Below are positions 1 to 8,743 of a DNA stretch of 64,000 bases, one piece after another. Both the position numbers and the translations under genes were made by a program. How positions within the stretch are numbered: the stretch's first letter is position 1; every line of letters starts with the position of its first letter. Where the stretch lies: NCBI RefSeq assembly GCF_012271785.1, contig NZ_JAAWVT010000002.1, positions 186,001 to 250,000 of the forward strand, in the 5' to 3' direction. Source of the stretch: Paeniglutamicibacter terrestris. GTDB taxonomy: Bacteria; Actinomycetota; Actinomycetes; Actinomycetales; Micrococcaceae. The notes beneath the pieces are model-generated. The model made no database searches. It worked only from the letters and a program-made list of their open reading frames with translations, and had not been told where the DNA came from.

Positions 1-37
1 CGGTGTCATGAATCAATCTTAGCGTGGGCCAAGGTAC

Positions 38-43
38 TAATCT
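38..43 (+). promoter_or_regulatory. Leaderless -10 hexamer of dapE
   Basis: TAATCT ends six bases before the GTG at 50. No Shine-Dalgarno sequence precedes that codon at a usable distance. The spacing fits a transcript starting on the start codon. No clear -35 element is visible. Confidence 0.5.
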
Positions 44-49
44 GGGATT

Positions 50-1180
50 GTGCACAGCAAACCCAGCCCCGCCACCACACCCACCGCCACTTCGGCCACG
101 AATTTGGACCTGAACGGCGATGTTGCCGATCTGACCGCAACATTGATGGACATCGAGTCGGTCTCCGGAAACGAACGAGCCCTGGCAGATGCCATCGAGT
201 CGGCCCTGCGAAAGATCCCGTCGTTGCAGGTGCACCGTGACGGTGATTCGCTGGTGGCCCGCACCACGTTAGGTCGAGCCGAGCGTGTCATTTTGGCCGG
301 GCACTTGGACACCGTGCCCCTTCCCACCACGCCAGGTTCGCGTGGAACCGTCCCCTCCGCGTGGGACGGGGAAACACTTTATGGGCGTGGAGCCACGGAT
401 ATGAAGGGCGGCGTGGCTGTTCAGCTAGCGCTGGCGGCCACGCTGAGCGAGCCGAACCGTGACATCACGTTCATTTTCTACGATCACGAAGAAGTAGAAG
501 GATCGAAGTCTGGTCTGGGCCGGCTGGCACGCAATAACCCCGAATTGCTCGTTGGAGACTTCGCGATCCTGCTGGAACCCACCAACGGGACGGTGGAGGG
601 CGGCTGCAACGGCACCAGCCGCTACAAGGTCCGCACCAAGGGAGTCGCCGCGCACTCGGCCCGTGCGTGGATGGGCGAAAATGCCATTCATGCCGCGGCG
701 CCCATTCTGCAGATCCTCGCAGATTACCAGCCCCGCACGGTGAATGTGGACGGACTTGACTACCGCGAATCGATGAATGCCGTCCGCATTAACGGCGGCA
801 TTGCTGGCAACGTGATTCCCGATGCCTGTGAGGTTGAGGTCAACTACCGCTTCGCGCCTGATAAGGACGTTGCAGCCGCCGAGGCCCATGTTTTTGAGCT
901 GTTTGCCGGCTTCGACATCATTCGCACCGATGGTGCCGGCGGTGCACGTCCCGGGCTGCAGCACCCCGTCGCTGCTGCCTTTGTGGCAGCGGTTGGGCAG
1001 GCACCAAAGCCCAAATATGGTTGGACCGACGTAGCCCGCTTCTCCGATTTGGGCATTCCCGCGGTCAACTTCGGCCCGGGCGATGCTTTGCTGGCCCATT
1101 CGGATAATGAACACGTCACCCGCGGTGCTATCCACGAATGCCTTGCGGCACTGCGTCGCTGGCTCAGCGCCGAGCTCTAG
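50..1180 (+). CDS. dapE: Succinyl-diaminopimelate desuccinylase
   Basis: Cytoplasmic M20-family metallohydrolase that cleaves N-succinyl-LL-diaminopimelate to LL-diaminopimelate and succinate, supplying peptidoglycan precursor and lysine. The 376-residue length is normal. Metal-site motifs are visible: AGHLDTVPL (His and Asp), GRGATDMKGG (bridging Asp), YDHEEVEG (catalytic Glu pair), LEPTNG, and the C-terminal LLAHSDNEH that supplies the last His. The start is GTG at 50, chosen because a TANNNT hexamer sits six bases upstream; the first ~20 Ala/Thr/Pro-rich residues are probably non-catalytic. It converges on the glutamate transporter operon across a hairpin. Its usual partner dapD would lie outside the window. 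Confidence 0.93.
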   Translation: MHSKPSPATTPTATSATNLDLNGDVADLTATLMDIESVSGNERALADAIESALRKIPSLQVHRDGDSLVARTTLGRAERVILAGHLDTVPLPTTPGSRGTVPSAWDGETLYGRGATDMKGGVAVQLALAATLSEPNRDITFIFYDHEEVEGSKSGLGRLARNNPELLVGDFAILLEPTNGTVEGGCNGTSRYKVRTKGVAAHSARAWMGENAIHAAAPILQILADYQPRTVNVDGLDYRESMNAVRINGGIAGNVIPDACEVEVNYRFAPDKDVAAAEAHVFELFAGFDIIRTDGAGGARPGLQHPVAAAFVAAVGQAPKPKYGWTDVARFSDLGIPAVNFGPGDALLAHSDNEHVTRGAIHECLAALRRWLSAEL

Positions 1181-1255
1181 AGACCATATGCGCGACGGGC
1201 CGTTCCCCTAGCCCAGTGTCATCGGAATCGGTGACTAAATCGCACACTGCATAAA

Positions 1256-1290
1256 AATGCCGCCATCCCCGGGAAGGGGATGGCGGCATT
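1256..1290. terminator. Bidirectional hairpin between dapE and gluD
   Basis: A perfect 15-bp stem (1256-1270 with 1276-1290) closes a 5-nt loop between two convergent genes. Four to five A residues precede it and TTCTT follows, so it can serve both strands. Confidence 0.8.
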
Positions 1291-1329
1291 CTTGTACGTT
1301 GTGCTAAACGCGGCGAACGATGTTCGTGC

Positions 1330-2217
1330 TTACTTCGTTCCGTCGCCCGGGGGTACTGCCAGCGGAAGCAGAGCGTCAGCTTCTGGCGCTGCCGGCTTCT
1401 CGTTCGGCATCCGGCTGCTGAGGCGGCGTGAAACGAATTCCGCCAACTTGCTCAGGGCGAAGTTGATCAGGATGAACACTGCCGCAGCAACCAGCAGGGC
1501 CTGCAGCATGTTGCCGTTGGCCGAGGCGAAGGTACGTGCGTAGAACAAGAACTCCGTGAAGCCGATGATGTAGCCCAGTGCGGAGTCCTTCAAGATCACC
1601 ACGAACTGGCCGATCAGCGCCGGCAGCATGGCCACCAGAGCCTGCGGAATTTCGATCAGGCGCAATGACTGGGTGCCGGTCAAGCCGATCGCGATGCCGG
1701 CTTCACGCTGACCCTTAGGCAAGTTCCGGACACCGGAACGTACCAATTCGGCGACGACGGAACCGTTGTAGAGCATCAGCGAAATGACCACTGCCCAGTA
1801 CGGTGCATCGGTGCCGTCAACGACGCCGGTGCGGGAGAGCAAGATGTTGAAGAACACGATCATCAACAACACCGGTACTGCACGGAAGAATTCCACCACG
1901 ACGGTGGAGAACCAGCGCAAGGCCTTGATCTCGGCCAGCAATCCCATGCCGAAGATCAGACCGAACGCGACCGAGAGGACGATGCCAAGTCCGGCCGCCT
2001 TCAGGGTGTTCAGCAGACCGGGGAGCAGGAAGTTGACCCACGCGTTGGAGGTGAACAGCGAGGCCCACAATGAGCCGTCCATCTGCCCCTTGGCCGCAAG
2101 ACCGGAGATCACCAGGTAAAGCAGACCCACGATGAGTAGGGTGCCAATGATGTTGATCAGCAGGATGCGTTGTTTGGCCTTCGGGCCGGGAGTATCAAAG
2201 AGAACTGATGCGCTCAT
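1330..2217 (-). CDS. gluD: Glutamate-type amino acid ABC transporter permease (GluD)
   Basis: Inner-membrane permease of a polar amino acid ABC importer (HisM/GlnP type), 295 residues. Hydrophobic segments fill residues ~18-40 and ~60-260. The permease-ATPase coupling loop is visible as a run near GQREAGIAIGLTG followed by IEIPQALVAMLPALIGQF. It overlaps gluC by four bases (ATGA), so it is translationally coupled as the last gene of gluABCD. The C-terminal ~25 residues are hydrophilic (Pro/Ala rich). Glutamate is inferred from similarity to Corynebacterium GluABCD; another acidic or polar amino acid is possible. Confidence 0.85.
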   Translation of the reverse strand: MSASVLFDTPGPKAKQRILLINIIGTLLIVGLLYLVISGLAAKGQMDGSLWASLFTSNAWVNFLLPGLLNTLKAAGLGIVLSVAFGLIFGMGLLAEIKALRWFSTVVVEFFRAVPVLLMIVFFNILLSRTGVVDGTDAPYWAVVISLMLYNGSVVAELVRSGVRNLPKGQREAGIAIGLTGTQSLRLIEIPQALVAMLPALIGQFVVILKDSALGYIIGFTEFLFYARTFASANGNMLQALLVAAAVFILINFALSKLAEFVSRRLSSRMPNEKPAAPEADALLPLAVPPGDGTK

Positions 2218-2891
2218 CGGGCCACCGCCAATTTCTTAGAAAGCCAAGTGGTCAGCAGACCCACCGGGATGATGATAATGACGAACCCGACCGCGAAGGT
2301 TGCGAAGATCGGGATGATCATGTCACCGCGGAACTCGAGCATCGTTTTCATGACGGACGACGCCTCGATGGCCACCGAACTCACGGCCGCGACGGTGGAG
2401 TTCTTGATCAGCGCGATCAGCACGTTGCCTAGCGGAACAATCGAGCCACGCAATGCCTGAGGCAAGATTACTTCACGCGCAGCGGGAAGGAAGCTTAGCC
2501 CAATGGCTCGTGCTGCCTCGGCCTGGCCGACGGGAACGGTGTTGACTCCCGAGCGAATTGCCTCGCAAACGAAAGCTGCGTGGTAGATCGCCAGGCCCAT
2601 CACTGCCAAGTTGAAGAAGTTCTGGTTGAAGTCAGCCGCGAGCGTGAAGCCCAGCTGGTTGTATAGGGCAAGAACACCGAAGAGCAAGATGATGGTCAAC
2701 GGGGTGTTGCGGATGATGTTCACGTAGCCGGCACCGAAAGTCACAAAGCTGCGAACCGGTGAGATGCGCATCATCGCAAGAATGGTGCCCAGCACCATGG
2801 CGCCGATGGCTGCCCAGAAGGTCAGCTGGATATTGACCCAAAAAGCTGCCGGAATGTTGTACTCGGTGAACAGGGAGAGATAGTTCTCCAT
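2214..2891 (-). CDS. gluC: Glutamate-type amino acid ABC transporter permease (GluC)
   Basis: Second membrane subunit of the same importer, 225 residues, about five transmembrane segments. It carries the coupling-loop signature GQAEAARAIGLSF followed by VILPQALRGSIVPLGN. GAGG lies about eight bases before the ATG at 2891. It is separated from gluB by ~100 bases holding a strong hairpin, and overlaps gluD by ATGA, so C and D are translated together while B can be expressed at a higher level. Confidence 0.87.
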   Translation of the reverse strand: MENYLSLFTEYNIPAAFWVNIQLTFWAAIGAMVLGTILAMMRISPVRSFVTFGAGYVNIIRNTPLTIILLFGVLALYNQLGFTLAADFNQNFFNLAVMGLAIYHAAFVCEAIRSGVNTVPVGQAEAARAIGLSFLPAAREVILPQALRGSIVPLGNVLIALIKNSTVAAVSSVAIEASSVMKTMLEFRGDMIIPIFATFAVGFVIIIIPVGLLTTWLSKKLAVAR

Positions 2892-2939
2892 TAATCTGCC
2901 TCGATTTCAGCGGTCGAAGGGACCGAATCGGTAGAACGG

Positions 2940-2970
2940 TGTGTGCCTCCATCAATGACGGAGGCACACA
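2940..2970 (-). promoter_or_regulatory. Intercistronic hairpin between gluB and gluC
   Basis: An 11-bp perfect stem (2940-2950 with 2960-2970) with a 9-nt loop lies in the gluB-gluC gap. No U tract follows on the minus strand. It fits an mRNA-stabilising or partially terminating element that keeps the binding-protein message more abundant than the permease message. Confidence 0.6.
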
Positions 2971-2992
2971 CTCTAGGTAACTGACGCGTTGG

Positions 2993-3817
2993 TTAGGCGC
3001 AGGCATCCATCTTGGGCGGGTTGGTCTTGGCATTCGGCGTGAAGCCGGTGCCCGCGGTGTTGGCCTCAATGGCCTTCTTCCACTCACCGGAGGTGATCAT
3101 CTTGGTGATCGCGGTGTTGATGGCTTCACACTTGTCGGATTCCTTGTTCAGGCCAACTCCGTACTTTTCTTCGGAGAAGGTGTTTCCAACAACCTTGAAC
3201 TTGCCGGCGTTGGCCGGCTGCGCTGCCAGGCCAGCCAGGATGATGTCATCTGTGGTCACAGCGTCGATGGTGCCGCCGCCCATGCCGCCGAGGCATTCCG
3301 CGTATCCGGCCTGCTCCTGCAGGTTCACACCGGTGGCGAATTGATCCTTGATCTTCTGCGCCGAGGTCGAGCCCGTGACCGAGCACAGGTTCTTGCCGTT
3401 GAGCTCTTCCGGGCCAGTGATGGTCGAATCGGCGGGAACCAGAAGGTCCTGGCCAGCGACGAGGTACGGGCCGGCGAATGCGACGGATTCCTTACGCTTG
3501 TCAGTAATCGAGTAGGAAGCGAAGATCATGTCAACCTGATTGTTCTGCAGAGCAGTTTCACGGTTGGCCGACGGAGTTGAGATGAACTCAATCTTGTCGG
3601 CCGGGAAGCCGAGCTCATTGGCGACGTATTTGGCGACGTCAACATCGAATCCCTTGTAATCGTTGCCGTCTTTGTAGCCAACGCCTGGCTGGTCGAACTT
3701 GATGCCGATCTTGATCTTGTCCGACGACTCATTGCCGCCTGATCCACCGCAACCGGTGAGTGCCAATGCCGCGACTGCCGCCATGGCTGCTACTGCTGAA
3801 ATGCGGGACTTACGCAT
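2993..3817 (-). CDS. gluB: Glutamate-binding lipoprotein of ABC transporter (GluB)
   Basis: Extracytoplasmic solute-binding protein of family 3, 274 residues. It has a lipoprotein signal peptide with lipobox LTGC (Cys23) after a hydrophobic Ala-rich core, so it is anchored to the outer face of the membrane. The mature part shows the family pattern: KIKIGIKFDQPG, DYKGFDVDVAKYVANELGF, NNQVDMIFASYSIT and a GTIDAVTTDD segment. AGGAGA sits five to six bases before the ATG. It follows gluA by 71 bases, and a hairpin lies directly after its stop. Confidence 0.9.
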   Translation of the reverse strand: MRKSRISAVAAMAAVAALALTGCGGSGGNESSDKIKIGIKFDQPGVGYKDGNDYKGFDVDVAKYVANELGFPADKIEFISTPSANRETALQNNQVDMIFASYSITDKRKESVAFAGPYLVAGQDLLVPADSTITGPEELNGKNLCSVTGSTSAQKIKDQFATGVNLQEQAGYAECLGGMGGGTIDAVTTDDIILAGLAAQPANAGKFKVVGNTFSEEKYGVGLNKESDKCEAINTAITKMITSGEWKKAIEANTAGTGFTPNAKTNPPKMDACA

Positions 3818-3888
3818 CGTTTCTCCTTGTTATGTTCATCAGTGCGAGTGAAGTTTGCGTCCATCGAGCGAAGAAAGCTGGTGGTCGC

Positions 3889-4665
3889 TCAGTTAGTGAT
3901 GAGTTTGCCGAGGAAGTCCTTGGCACGGGCACTTTGCGGGTTGGTGAAGAACTGCTGAGGTGTCGCTTCTTCGACGATTTGACCGTCGGCCATAAAGATC
4001 ACGCGATCCGCTGCCTTGCGGGCGAAGCCCATCTCGTGAGTTACCACGATCATGGTCATGCCTTCCTTGGCCAGACCGACCATGGTGTCAAGGACCTCGT
4101 TGATCATTTCCGGGTCAAGTGCCGAGGTTGGTTCATCAAAAAGCATGACCTTCGGGCGCATGGCCAGGGCTCGAGCGATGGCGACACGCTGTTGCTGACC
4201 TCCCGAAAGCTGGGCAGGAAGCTTGTCTTTCTGATTGGCAACGCCAACGCGTTCCAACAAGGAAAGCGCAAGCTTGTCGGCTTCGGCTTTTTTCATGCCC
4301 TTGACCTTAATCGGCCCGAGAGTCACATTTTCCAAGATTGACTTGTGTGCGAAGAGGTTGAATGACTGGAACACCATGCCGACATCGGCTCGGAGGTTTG
4401 CCAGCATCTTGCCTTCTTCGGGCAACACCTTGCCGTCAATCTCGATGGAACCGGTGTCGATGGTCTCCAGACGATTGATGGTTCGGCACAGGGTCGACTT
4501 TCCTGAGCCGGAGGGGCCCAAGACAACAACGACTTCACCCTTGGTGACTTCGAGGTTGATGTTCTGAAGAACATGCAGAGGGCCGTAGTGCTTGTTTACA
4601 GCGGACAACTTGACGATTGGGGTCAGGTCCGACTTAGCGCTATTCGAGTGGGATTCGGTACTCAT
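3889..4665 (-). CDS. gluA: Glutamate ABC transporter ATP-binding protein (GluA)
   Basis: ATPase subunit of the polar amino acid importer, 258 residues from the ATG at 4665. Walker [10 protein letters not shown] is at residues ~50-58; the signature [15 protein letters not shown] runs into Walker [15 protein letters not shown]; the switch His is in [19 protein letters not shown] 33 bases further upstream would extend the frame, but TAGTGT lies exactly seven bases before the ATG at 4665 with no ribosome site, so a leaderless start there is preferred. First gene of gluABCD, divergent from the LOG-family gene. Confidence 0.9.
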   Translation of the reverse strand: MSTESHSNSAKSDLTPIVKLSAVNKHYGPLHVLQNINLEVTKGEVVVVLGPSGSGKSTLCRTINRLETIDTGSIEIDGKVLPEEGKMLANLRADVGMVFQSFNLFAHKSILENVTLGPIKVKGMKKAEADKLALSLLERVGVANQKDKLPAQLSGGQQQRVAIARALAMRPKVMLFDEPTSALDPEMINEVLDTMVGLAKEGMTMIVVTHEMGFARKAADRVIFMADGQIVEEATPQQFFTNPQSARAKDFLGKLITN

Positions 4666-4672
4666 GAGAAGA

Positions 4673-4678
4673 ACACTA
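4673..4678 (-). promoter_or_regulatory. Leaderless -10 hexamer of gluABCD
   Basis: On the minus strand TAGTGT ends seven bases before the ATG of gluA at 4665. No Shine-Dalgarno is present. This would be the operon promoter. Confidence 0.5.
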
Positions 4679-4775
4679 GCGGAAGTGATCGCCTTCACGC
4701 CCGCTTTTGGGGGGATGATGCCAAATCTTTGCAGAAATGATTTGCGGCCCGACCAGTCGGATCGTGCAAAACCGA

Positions 4776-4781
4776 TACAGT
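4776..4781 (+). promoter_or_regulatory. Leaderless -10 hexamer of the LOG-family gene
   Basis: TACAGT ends seven bases before the ATG at 4789. It overlaps the alternative GTG start at 4780, which argues against that start. Confidence 0.5.
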
Positions 4782-4788
4782 GGTTGGC

Positions 4789-5577
4789 ATGCGTCGCCAG
4801 AACCCAAGCCCCAAGAACTTCGATTCACTGCCGGACCCAGCCCGACGTAAGGGCTCGGTGGTCTTGCGTCATTCGCAGGCCAATACCGAACAATCGGATA
4901 GTTATTTACTCGATACGCGTGAAGATCAAGATTTCACACATACCGACCCGTGGAGGGTCTTGAGGATCCAGAGCGAGTTTGTTGAAGGATTCGGAGCGTT
5001 GGCTGGCCTCGGCCCGGCGATCAGCGTTTTCGGATCGGCTAGGACGAAGCGGGGATCCGAGCGCTATACCCAGGCGGAGAAGATCGGTGAACTGATTGCT
5101 GCCGCCGGAGTGGCTGTGATTACCGGAGGTGGTCCCGGAGCCATGGAGGCGGCCAACAAGGGTGCCGTCGCCGGTGGTGGAATTTCCGTTGGTCTGGGAA
5201 TCGAGCTGCCCTTCGAGACTGGACTTAATGAGTGGGTAGATCTTGGCATCAACTTCCGTTACTTCTTTGCCCGCAAAACCATGTTCGTTAAGTACTCGCA
5301 AGGGTTCATTGTGCTTCCCGGTGGTTACGGGACCCTCGATGAACTCTTTGAGGCGTTGACCCTGGTGCAGACCGAAAAGGTCACTGGCTTCCCGATCGTC
5401 CTGATGGGCACCTCGTACTGGGCCCCGCTGCTGGAATGGTTGCGCAACACCGTCGCGGAAGAGGGGGCCATCTCCGTTGCTGACCTCGAGCTGATCCACC
5501 TCACCGACAGCGTTGAGGAGGCAGTGGACATTGTGGTGAACTCTGCTCGTCCCAATGGCTTTGTCGCGGCAGATTAA
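4789..5577 (+). CDS. LOG-family (TIGR00730) nucleotide phosphoribohydrolase
   Basis: Rossmann-fold protein of the Lonely Guy family, 262 residues from the ATG at 4789. The family members tested elsewhere release free base and ribose 5-phosphate from nucleoside 5'-monophosphates (cytokinin ribotides in plants and some actinobacteria). The two diagnostic motifs are present: [14 protein letters not shown] and [12 protein letters not shown] (PGGxGTxxE). The first ~60 residues are hydrophilic and outside the core. It is divergent from gluA and followed by two small genes, DivIVA-like and DUF3117, an arrangement also seen in other actinobacteria near sigE. The physiological substrate is unknown. 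Confidence 0.85.
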   Translation: MRRQNPSPKNFDSLPDPARRKGSVVLRHSQANTEQSDSYLLDTREDQDFTHTDPWRVLRIQSEFVEGFGALAGLGPAISVFGSARTKRGSERYTQAEKIGELIAAAGVAVITGGGPGAMEAANKGAVAGGGISVGLGIELPFETGLNEWVDLGINFRYFFARKTMFVKYSQGFIVLPGGYGTLDELFEALTLVQTEKVTGFPIVLMGTSYWAPLLEWLRNTVAEEGAISVADLELIHLTDSVEEAVDIVVNSARPNGFVAAD

Positions 5578-5618
5578 GAAGTACTGAGCCCCTTTCGAGG
5601 GAACTAAAGGAGTTCACT

Positions 5619-5975
5619 TTGGTTTACATGTTGCTGGTGATTGCCATTCTTGTTTTGGGTGGCGCCGTCTTACTGAGTGTTGGAACAAAACGTAACCACA
5701 GATCCCCGAGCGGTCGCCGATTTGAACAACCGATGGGTCCGATCCACGGTCTCGTAGAACCCGTGGCGAGCTTGCCTCCGGTGCTTCTGCCTTCCGAGCC
5801 CGTGGCCGCGGACGTTGATTCCGTGAGCTTTTCGCTGGGACTTCGAGGCTACCGCTGCGACCAAGTTGACGAGGTGCTGGATGCGCTTTCGGCGGAGCTG
5901 GACAGGTTGCATGAGGTCATCGCGGCACACGGAAAAGTGGCTGTGATTAGCAACACGAGCGATTCTTCGGAATAA
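5619..5975 (+). CDS. Small membrane-anchored DivIVA-domain protein
   Basis: 118 residues with one N-terminal transmembrane segment (residues ~3-22, a Leu/Val/Ile/Ala run) and a DivIVA-like signature near the C-terminus: SFSLGLRGYRCDQVDEVLDA. DivIVA domains bind curved membrane or self-associate at poles and septa; here a membrane span replaces the usual long coiled coil. The start is TTG at 5619 because AAAGGAG ends six bases before it; the in-frame ATG at 5628 is 15 bases from that site. It lies 41 bases after the LOG gene and probably belongs to the same transcript. Its role is unknown. Confidence 0.75.
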   Translation: MVYMLLVIAILVLGGAVLLSVGTKRNHRSPSGRRFEQPMGPIHGLVEPVASLPPVLLPSEPVAADVDSVSFSLGLRGYRCDQVDEVLDALSAELDRLHEVIAAHGKVAVISNTSDSSE

Positions 5976-6084
5976 TAGAGAGTAGCAAGTTGAAAGTGGA
6001 TCTTGATTTTCCGGATTCGCCAATTAACCCATCACGGGTGCGGGGCCACAAGCCCTTCACCTCAAATGAAAAGGAACAGCGCTA

Positions 6085-6252
6085 ATGGCTGCGATGAAAC
6101 CACGTACCGGGGATGGTCCGATGGAAGTCACCAAGGAAGGCCGTAGCCTGATTATGCGTGTACCGATTGACGGTGGCGGACGTCTGGTTGTTGAGCTTAA
6201 TGCCGATGAAGCCGCACAGCTGCGGGACTGCTTGGTTGGCGCCACGGAGTAG
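6085..6252 (+). CDS. DUF3117 family small protein
   Basis: A 55-residue protein beginning MAAMKPRTGDGPMEVTKEGR and ending in a segment rich in Asp/Glu/Ala (NADEAAQLRDCLVGATE). This matches the very conserved actinobacterial DUF3117 family of about 55 residues; function unknown. AAAAGGA ends nine bases before the ATG. It sits between the DivIVA-like gene and a convergent O-methyltransferase, with a large hairpin directly after its stop. Confidence 0.85.
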   Translation: MAAMKPRTGDGPMEVTKEGRSLIMRVPIDGGGRLVVELNADEAAQLRDCLVGATE

Positions 6253-6271
6253 AACTACTGCGTCTGAACGC

Positions 6272-6317
6272 CATGGGGCGGAGACTCGGTCATTTACGAC
6301 CGGGTCCCCGCCCCATG
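6272..6317. terminator. Long hairpin after the DUF3117 gene
   Basis: A 10-bp outer stem (6272-6281 with 6308-6317) continues past one mismatch into a 9-bp inner stem (6283-6291 with 6298-6306, one G-U pair), with a 6-nt loop. It lies between the convergent DUF3117 and O-methyltransferase genes. No U tract follows. Confidence 0.7.
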
Positions 6318-6374
6318 AGTGCTTAAGCCGAAAATACCGCTACTTCGTGAACCTGTGAGCCAGGCGCCCGTGGG

Positions 6375-7010
6375 CTAGCTGATACGTGCAGCCAATTGCA
6401 GGCCAAGCCCGGTCGGGATCAAGGTCGTGGAGAAGCGCTCGTCCTCACGAAGCAACCGGGTGGCGTTTCGCGTGGCCACGGTGCTGGGCCGGCGCACGGC
6501 CGGCTTGGCAACGCGGTGCTGATCAAAGGCGTCGTGCATGATGATCAATCCGCCAATACGCACCAGCCGGATGGCCTGAGTTGCGTACTCGGTCAGATGG
6601 TCTTTATCGGCATCGATGAACACTAAGTCGTAGGCGCCATCGGTCAGCCGAGGTAGTACGTCCTGAGCGCGACCGGAAATCACGCGCGTCCTTGAACCAT
6701 CAACACCTGCCTCGCGGAATGCTTCGCGGGCCGCCGCCAAATGGTCCACATCGATGTCGATGGTAGTTAATGCCGCTTGTTTCCCGGCGCCGCGGAGAAA
6801 ACTGGTTCCCGAGACGCCGACGCCCGTTCCGATCTCCACCATGTTTCGGGCACCGCTGATCGTTGCGAGGACCGTCAGGAGGTTGGCAGTAGAAGCTCCG
6901 ACCGACTCAACACCTAGCTCGCGTCCGCGTTCACGGGCCCGTTCGAGTACCGAATCTTCTTGCGCCTGTGCTTGTGAATAGGTCAAGCTGCTAAAGATGT
7001 CCAGGTTCAT
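6375..7010 (-). CDS. Class I SAM-dependent O-methyltransferase
   Basis: Methyltransferase of the caffeoyl-CoA/catechol O-methyltransferase group, 211 residues from the ATG at 7010. Motif I is MVEIGTGVGVSG (residues ~57-68); the metal-binding motif is seen in LVFIDADKDHLTEY. The frame stays open to 7127, but that longer start would overlap the divergent sigE reading frame, and family proteins begin close to the segment MNLDIFSSLTYSQAQAQED. From memory, mycobacteria have an orthologue (Rv1220c) beside sigE. The natural acceptor is unknown. Confidence 0.82.
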   Translation of the reverse strand: MNLDIFSSLTYSQAQAQEDSVLERARERGRELGVESVGASTANLLTVLATISGARNMVEIGTGVGVSGTSFLRGAGKQAALTTIDIDVDHLAAAREAFREAGVDGSRTRVISGRAQDVLPRLTDGAYDLVFIDADKDHLTEYATQAIRLVRIGGLIIMHDAFDQHRVAKPAVRRPSTVATRNATRLLREDERFSTTLIPTGLGLQLAARIS

Positions 7011-7174
7011 GGCTTTACGGCAAATCCTTTGAAGGTGGTGGGGCGGAAACCTTGAGGCTATCAGCCGTAGGACCATCTTATCCTCGCGGGAGAGGCGGTT
7101 GAGATGAAGTATGCGTGGGTCAAACACAGGCAGCGTTCAGCTTCCCCTCAGGCTCCTGCGACAAACTGGTCACT

Positions 7175-7804
7175 GTGAATGTTTCTCATTTGTCTTCAGC
7201 CGCCGCGTCGCCGGACCCCGACCACATCCTTGAGCACACCGTGCCAACGTGGGATGAAGTTGTCAGGGACCATGCCCCGCGCGTCTACCGCTTGGCCTAC
7301 CGCCTGACCGGTAACCGGCAGGATGCCGAGGATTTGGCACAGGAAACCTTTGTACGCGTCTTCCGTTCGCTCGACACCTTTGTTCCGGGCACGATCGGCG
7401 GATGGCTTCACCGCATCACCACCAACCTGTTCTTGGATCAGGCGCGACGTAAGTCCCGTATTCGTTTTGATGGGCTGGCCGAGGATGCTGAGGCGAAGAT
7501 TCCCGGCACGGCACCGGGGCCGGAACGCAGCTTCGAATACAACAATCTCGATGTAGATATTCAGGCTGCTCTCGAGGCTCTGAGCCCAGAATTCCGTGCA
7601 GCAGTGGTGCTCTGCGATCTCGAGGGACTTTCTTATGAGGAAGTTGCGGAGGCCTTGAACGTCAAGCTTGGAACGGTGCGCTCGCGCATTCACCGAGGTC
7701 GAGGAATGCTGCGCGAGAAGCTTGCGCACCGCAACCCCGCAGTGCGGCCGACAGCGACGGTTTCGCTACCGAAGATCCGGCGGACGATCACGGGAGTGCG
7801 TTAG
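7175..7804 (+). CDS. sigE: ECF RNA polymerase sigma factor SigE
   Basis: Extracytoplasmic-function sigma factor. Region 2 covers residues ~30-95, with the core-binding and -10-melting stretch [20 protein letters not shown] and [20 protein letters not shown]. Region 4 is [19 protein letters not shown] followed by the helix-turn-helix [20 protein letters not shown]. The GTG at 7175 (209 residues) is preferred over the upstream start at 7115, which would overlap the methyltransferase frame. The stop is three bases before the anti-sigma gene. By analogy with mycobacterial SigE it should respond to envelope stress. Confidence 0.88.
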   Translation: MNVSHLSSAAASPDPDHILEHTVPTWDEVVRDHAPRVYRLAYRLTGNRQDAEDLAQETFVRVFRSLDTFVPGTIGGWLHRITTNLFLDQARRKSRIRFDGLAEDAEAKIPGTAPGPERSFEYNNLDVDIQAALEALSPEFRAAVVLCDLEGLSYEEVAEALNVKLGTVRSRIHRGRGMLREKLAHRNPAVRPTATVSLPKIRRTITGVR

Positions 7805-7807
7805 GGT

Positions 7808-8701
7808 ATGCATCGTCACGTTGCGTGGATGGGGGAGTACGTTGATGGTCGATTGGGCCGACACCGTACCCGATCGCTGGAACGGCACGTGCTCCGTTGC
7901 GAACCGTGTGGCAAGGAACTGGACGCCGCGCGGAACCGATCCATGACCGGTTCGCGAAATTCGGAGCAAACGCCACTGAGCGCACAAACCCTTCTGGGAA
8001 CGCACTATGCGATGCCGGTCGACAACCGGTCCCACAAAAGCCGATACCACGCCATCGTTCCCACCACGGTGTTGCTGCTGACTTTTGCCCTGCTGGGGAC
8101 CATCGCGGGGCTTTCTTGGATCTTGGGAGCGCCCGCCGCGCGGCTGGCCCCCACGAGCGATCCCGCAGAATCGTGGAGCGTGTCCGAGCGGAGCCTTGAC
8201 ACCCAATCGCTCAGCGCGCTGCGCCAGGCCGGCTGGACCTGCCCCGTCATCGACGCAACAGGCTTCGGCCTCACCTCTGCCACGGGAACACTGAAGAAGG
8301 GCCAAGCCACAGTGACGCTGCTCCTAGGCGATGGCAAGGACACCGTTGAGATCTCCGAAATCCGCAGCGTGACCGAGAATCCAAAAACAGTGATTCCCAC
8401 GGCCAAGGCCGCCAAAGCAAGCCTGGACCCGACCTCCGGCATGCTGACCGAATTGGGTCATCGACTCGGTGGCAAGGCGGGGGCCGCAGTCACCTATGAC
8501 GATGGAACGGCGACGCTTCAGCTCGAGGATGTGAAGTATCGGATCACCACCAGCCTAACCAAGGCCGACATAGAAAAAATCCTGCAGCGACTAGTGGTGG
8601 GAGAGCATACGCGGGTCATGTCCCTCGATTCTTCGTCCGAGGACTATTCGCAGCGCCTATTGCGGGGGTTCTCGCGGTTGATGGTGCTGGACTTCCAGTA
8701 A
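7808..8701 (+). CDS. rseA: Zinc-binding transmembrane anti-sigma factor
   Basis: Probable SigE antagonist, 297 residues. The cytoplasmic N-terminus carries the anti-sigma zinc pattern with HVLRCEPC (HxxxCxxC) at residues ~27-34. A single transmembrane segment spans ~residues 80-105. The ~190-residue remainder would lie outside the membrane and has no domain I recognise with certainty (weak RseB-like character). It starts three bases after sigE and is surely co-translated. The mycobacterial RseA I know is a much shorter soluble protein, so here regulation may instead resemble RsiW/RseA-type proteolysis of a membrane anti-sigma factor. Confidence 0.8.
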   Translation: MHRHVAWMGEYVDGRLGRHRTRSLERHVLRCEPCGKELDAARNRSMTGSRNSEQTPLSAQTLLGTHYAMPVDNRSHKSRYHAIVPTTVLLLTFALLGTIAGLSWILGAPAARLAPTSDPAESWSVSERSLDTQSLSALRQAGWTCPVIDATGFGLTSATGTLKKGQATVTLLLGDGKDTVEISEIRSVTENPKTVIPTAKAAKASLDPTSGMLTELGHRLGGKAGAAVTYDDGTATLQLEDVKYRITTSLTKADIEKILQRLVVGEHTRVMSLDSSSEDYSQRLLRGFSRLMVLDFQ

Positions 8702-8743
8702 GCTGAGATCCTGGCCAAGTGTGAAAACAGGGAGTCTTCAAGG

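Noticed and set aside
425-1135. Long open frames antisense to dapE and to many other genes (for example antisense to hemL, metN, adnA)
   Set aside because: Typical shadow frames in high-GC coding DNA; no ribosome sites and no recognisable domains.
5990-6070. Short TTG frame between the DivIVA-like and DUF3117 genes
   Set aside because: About 26 codons, no clear ribosome site, and no family known to me.
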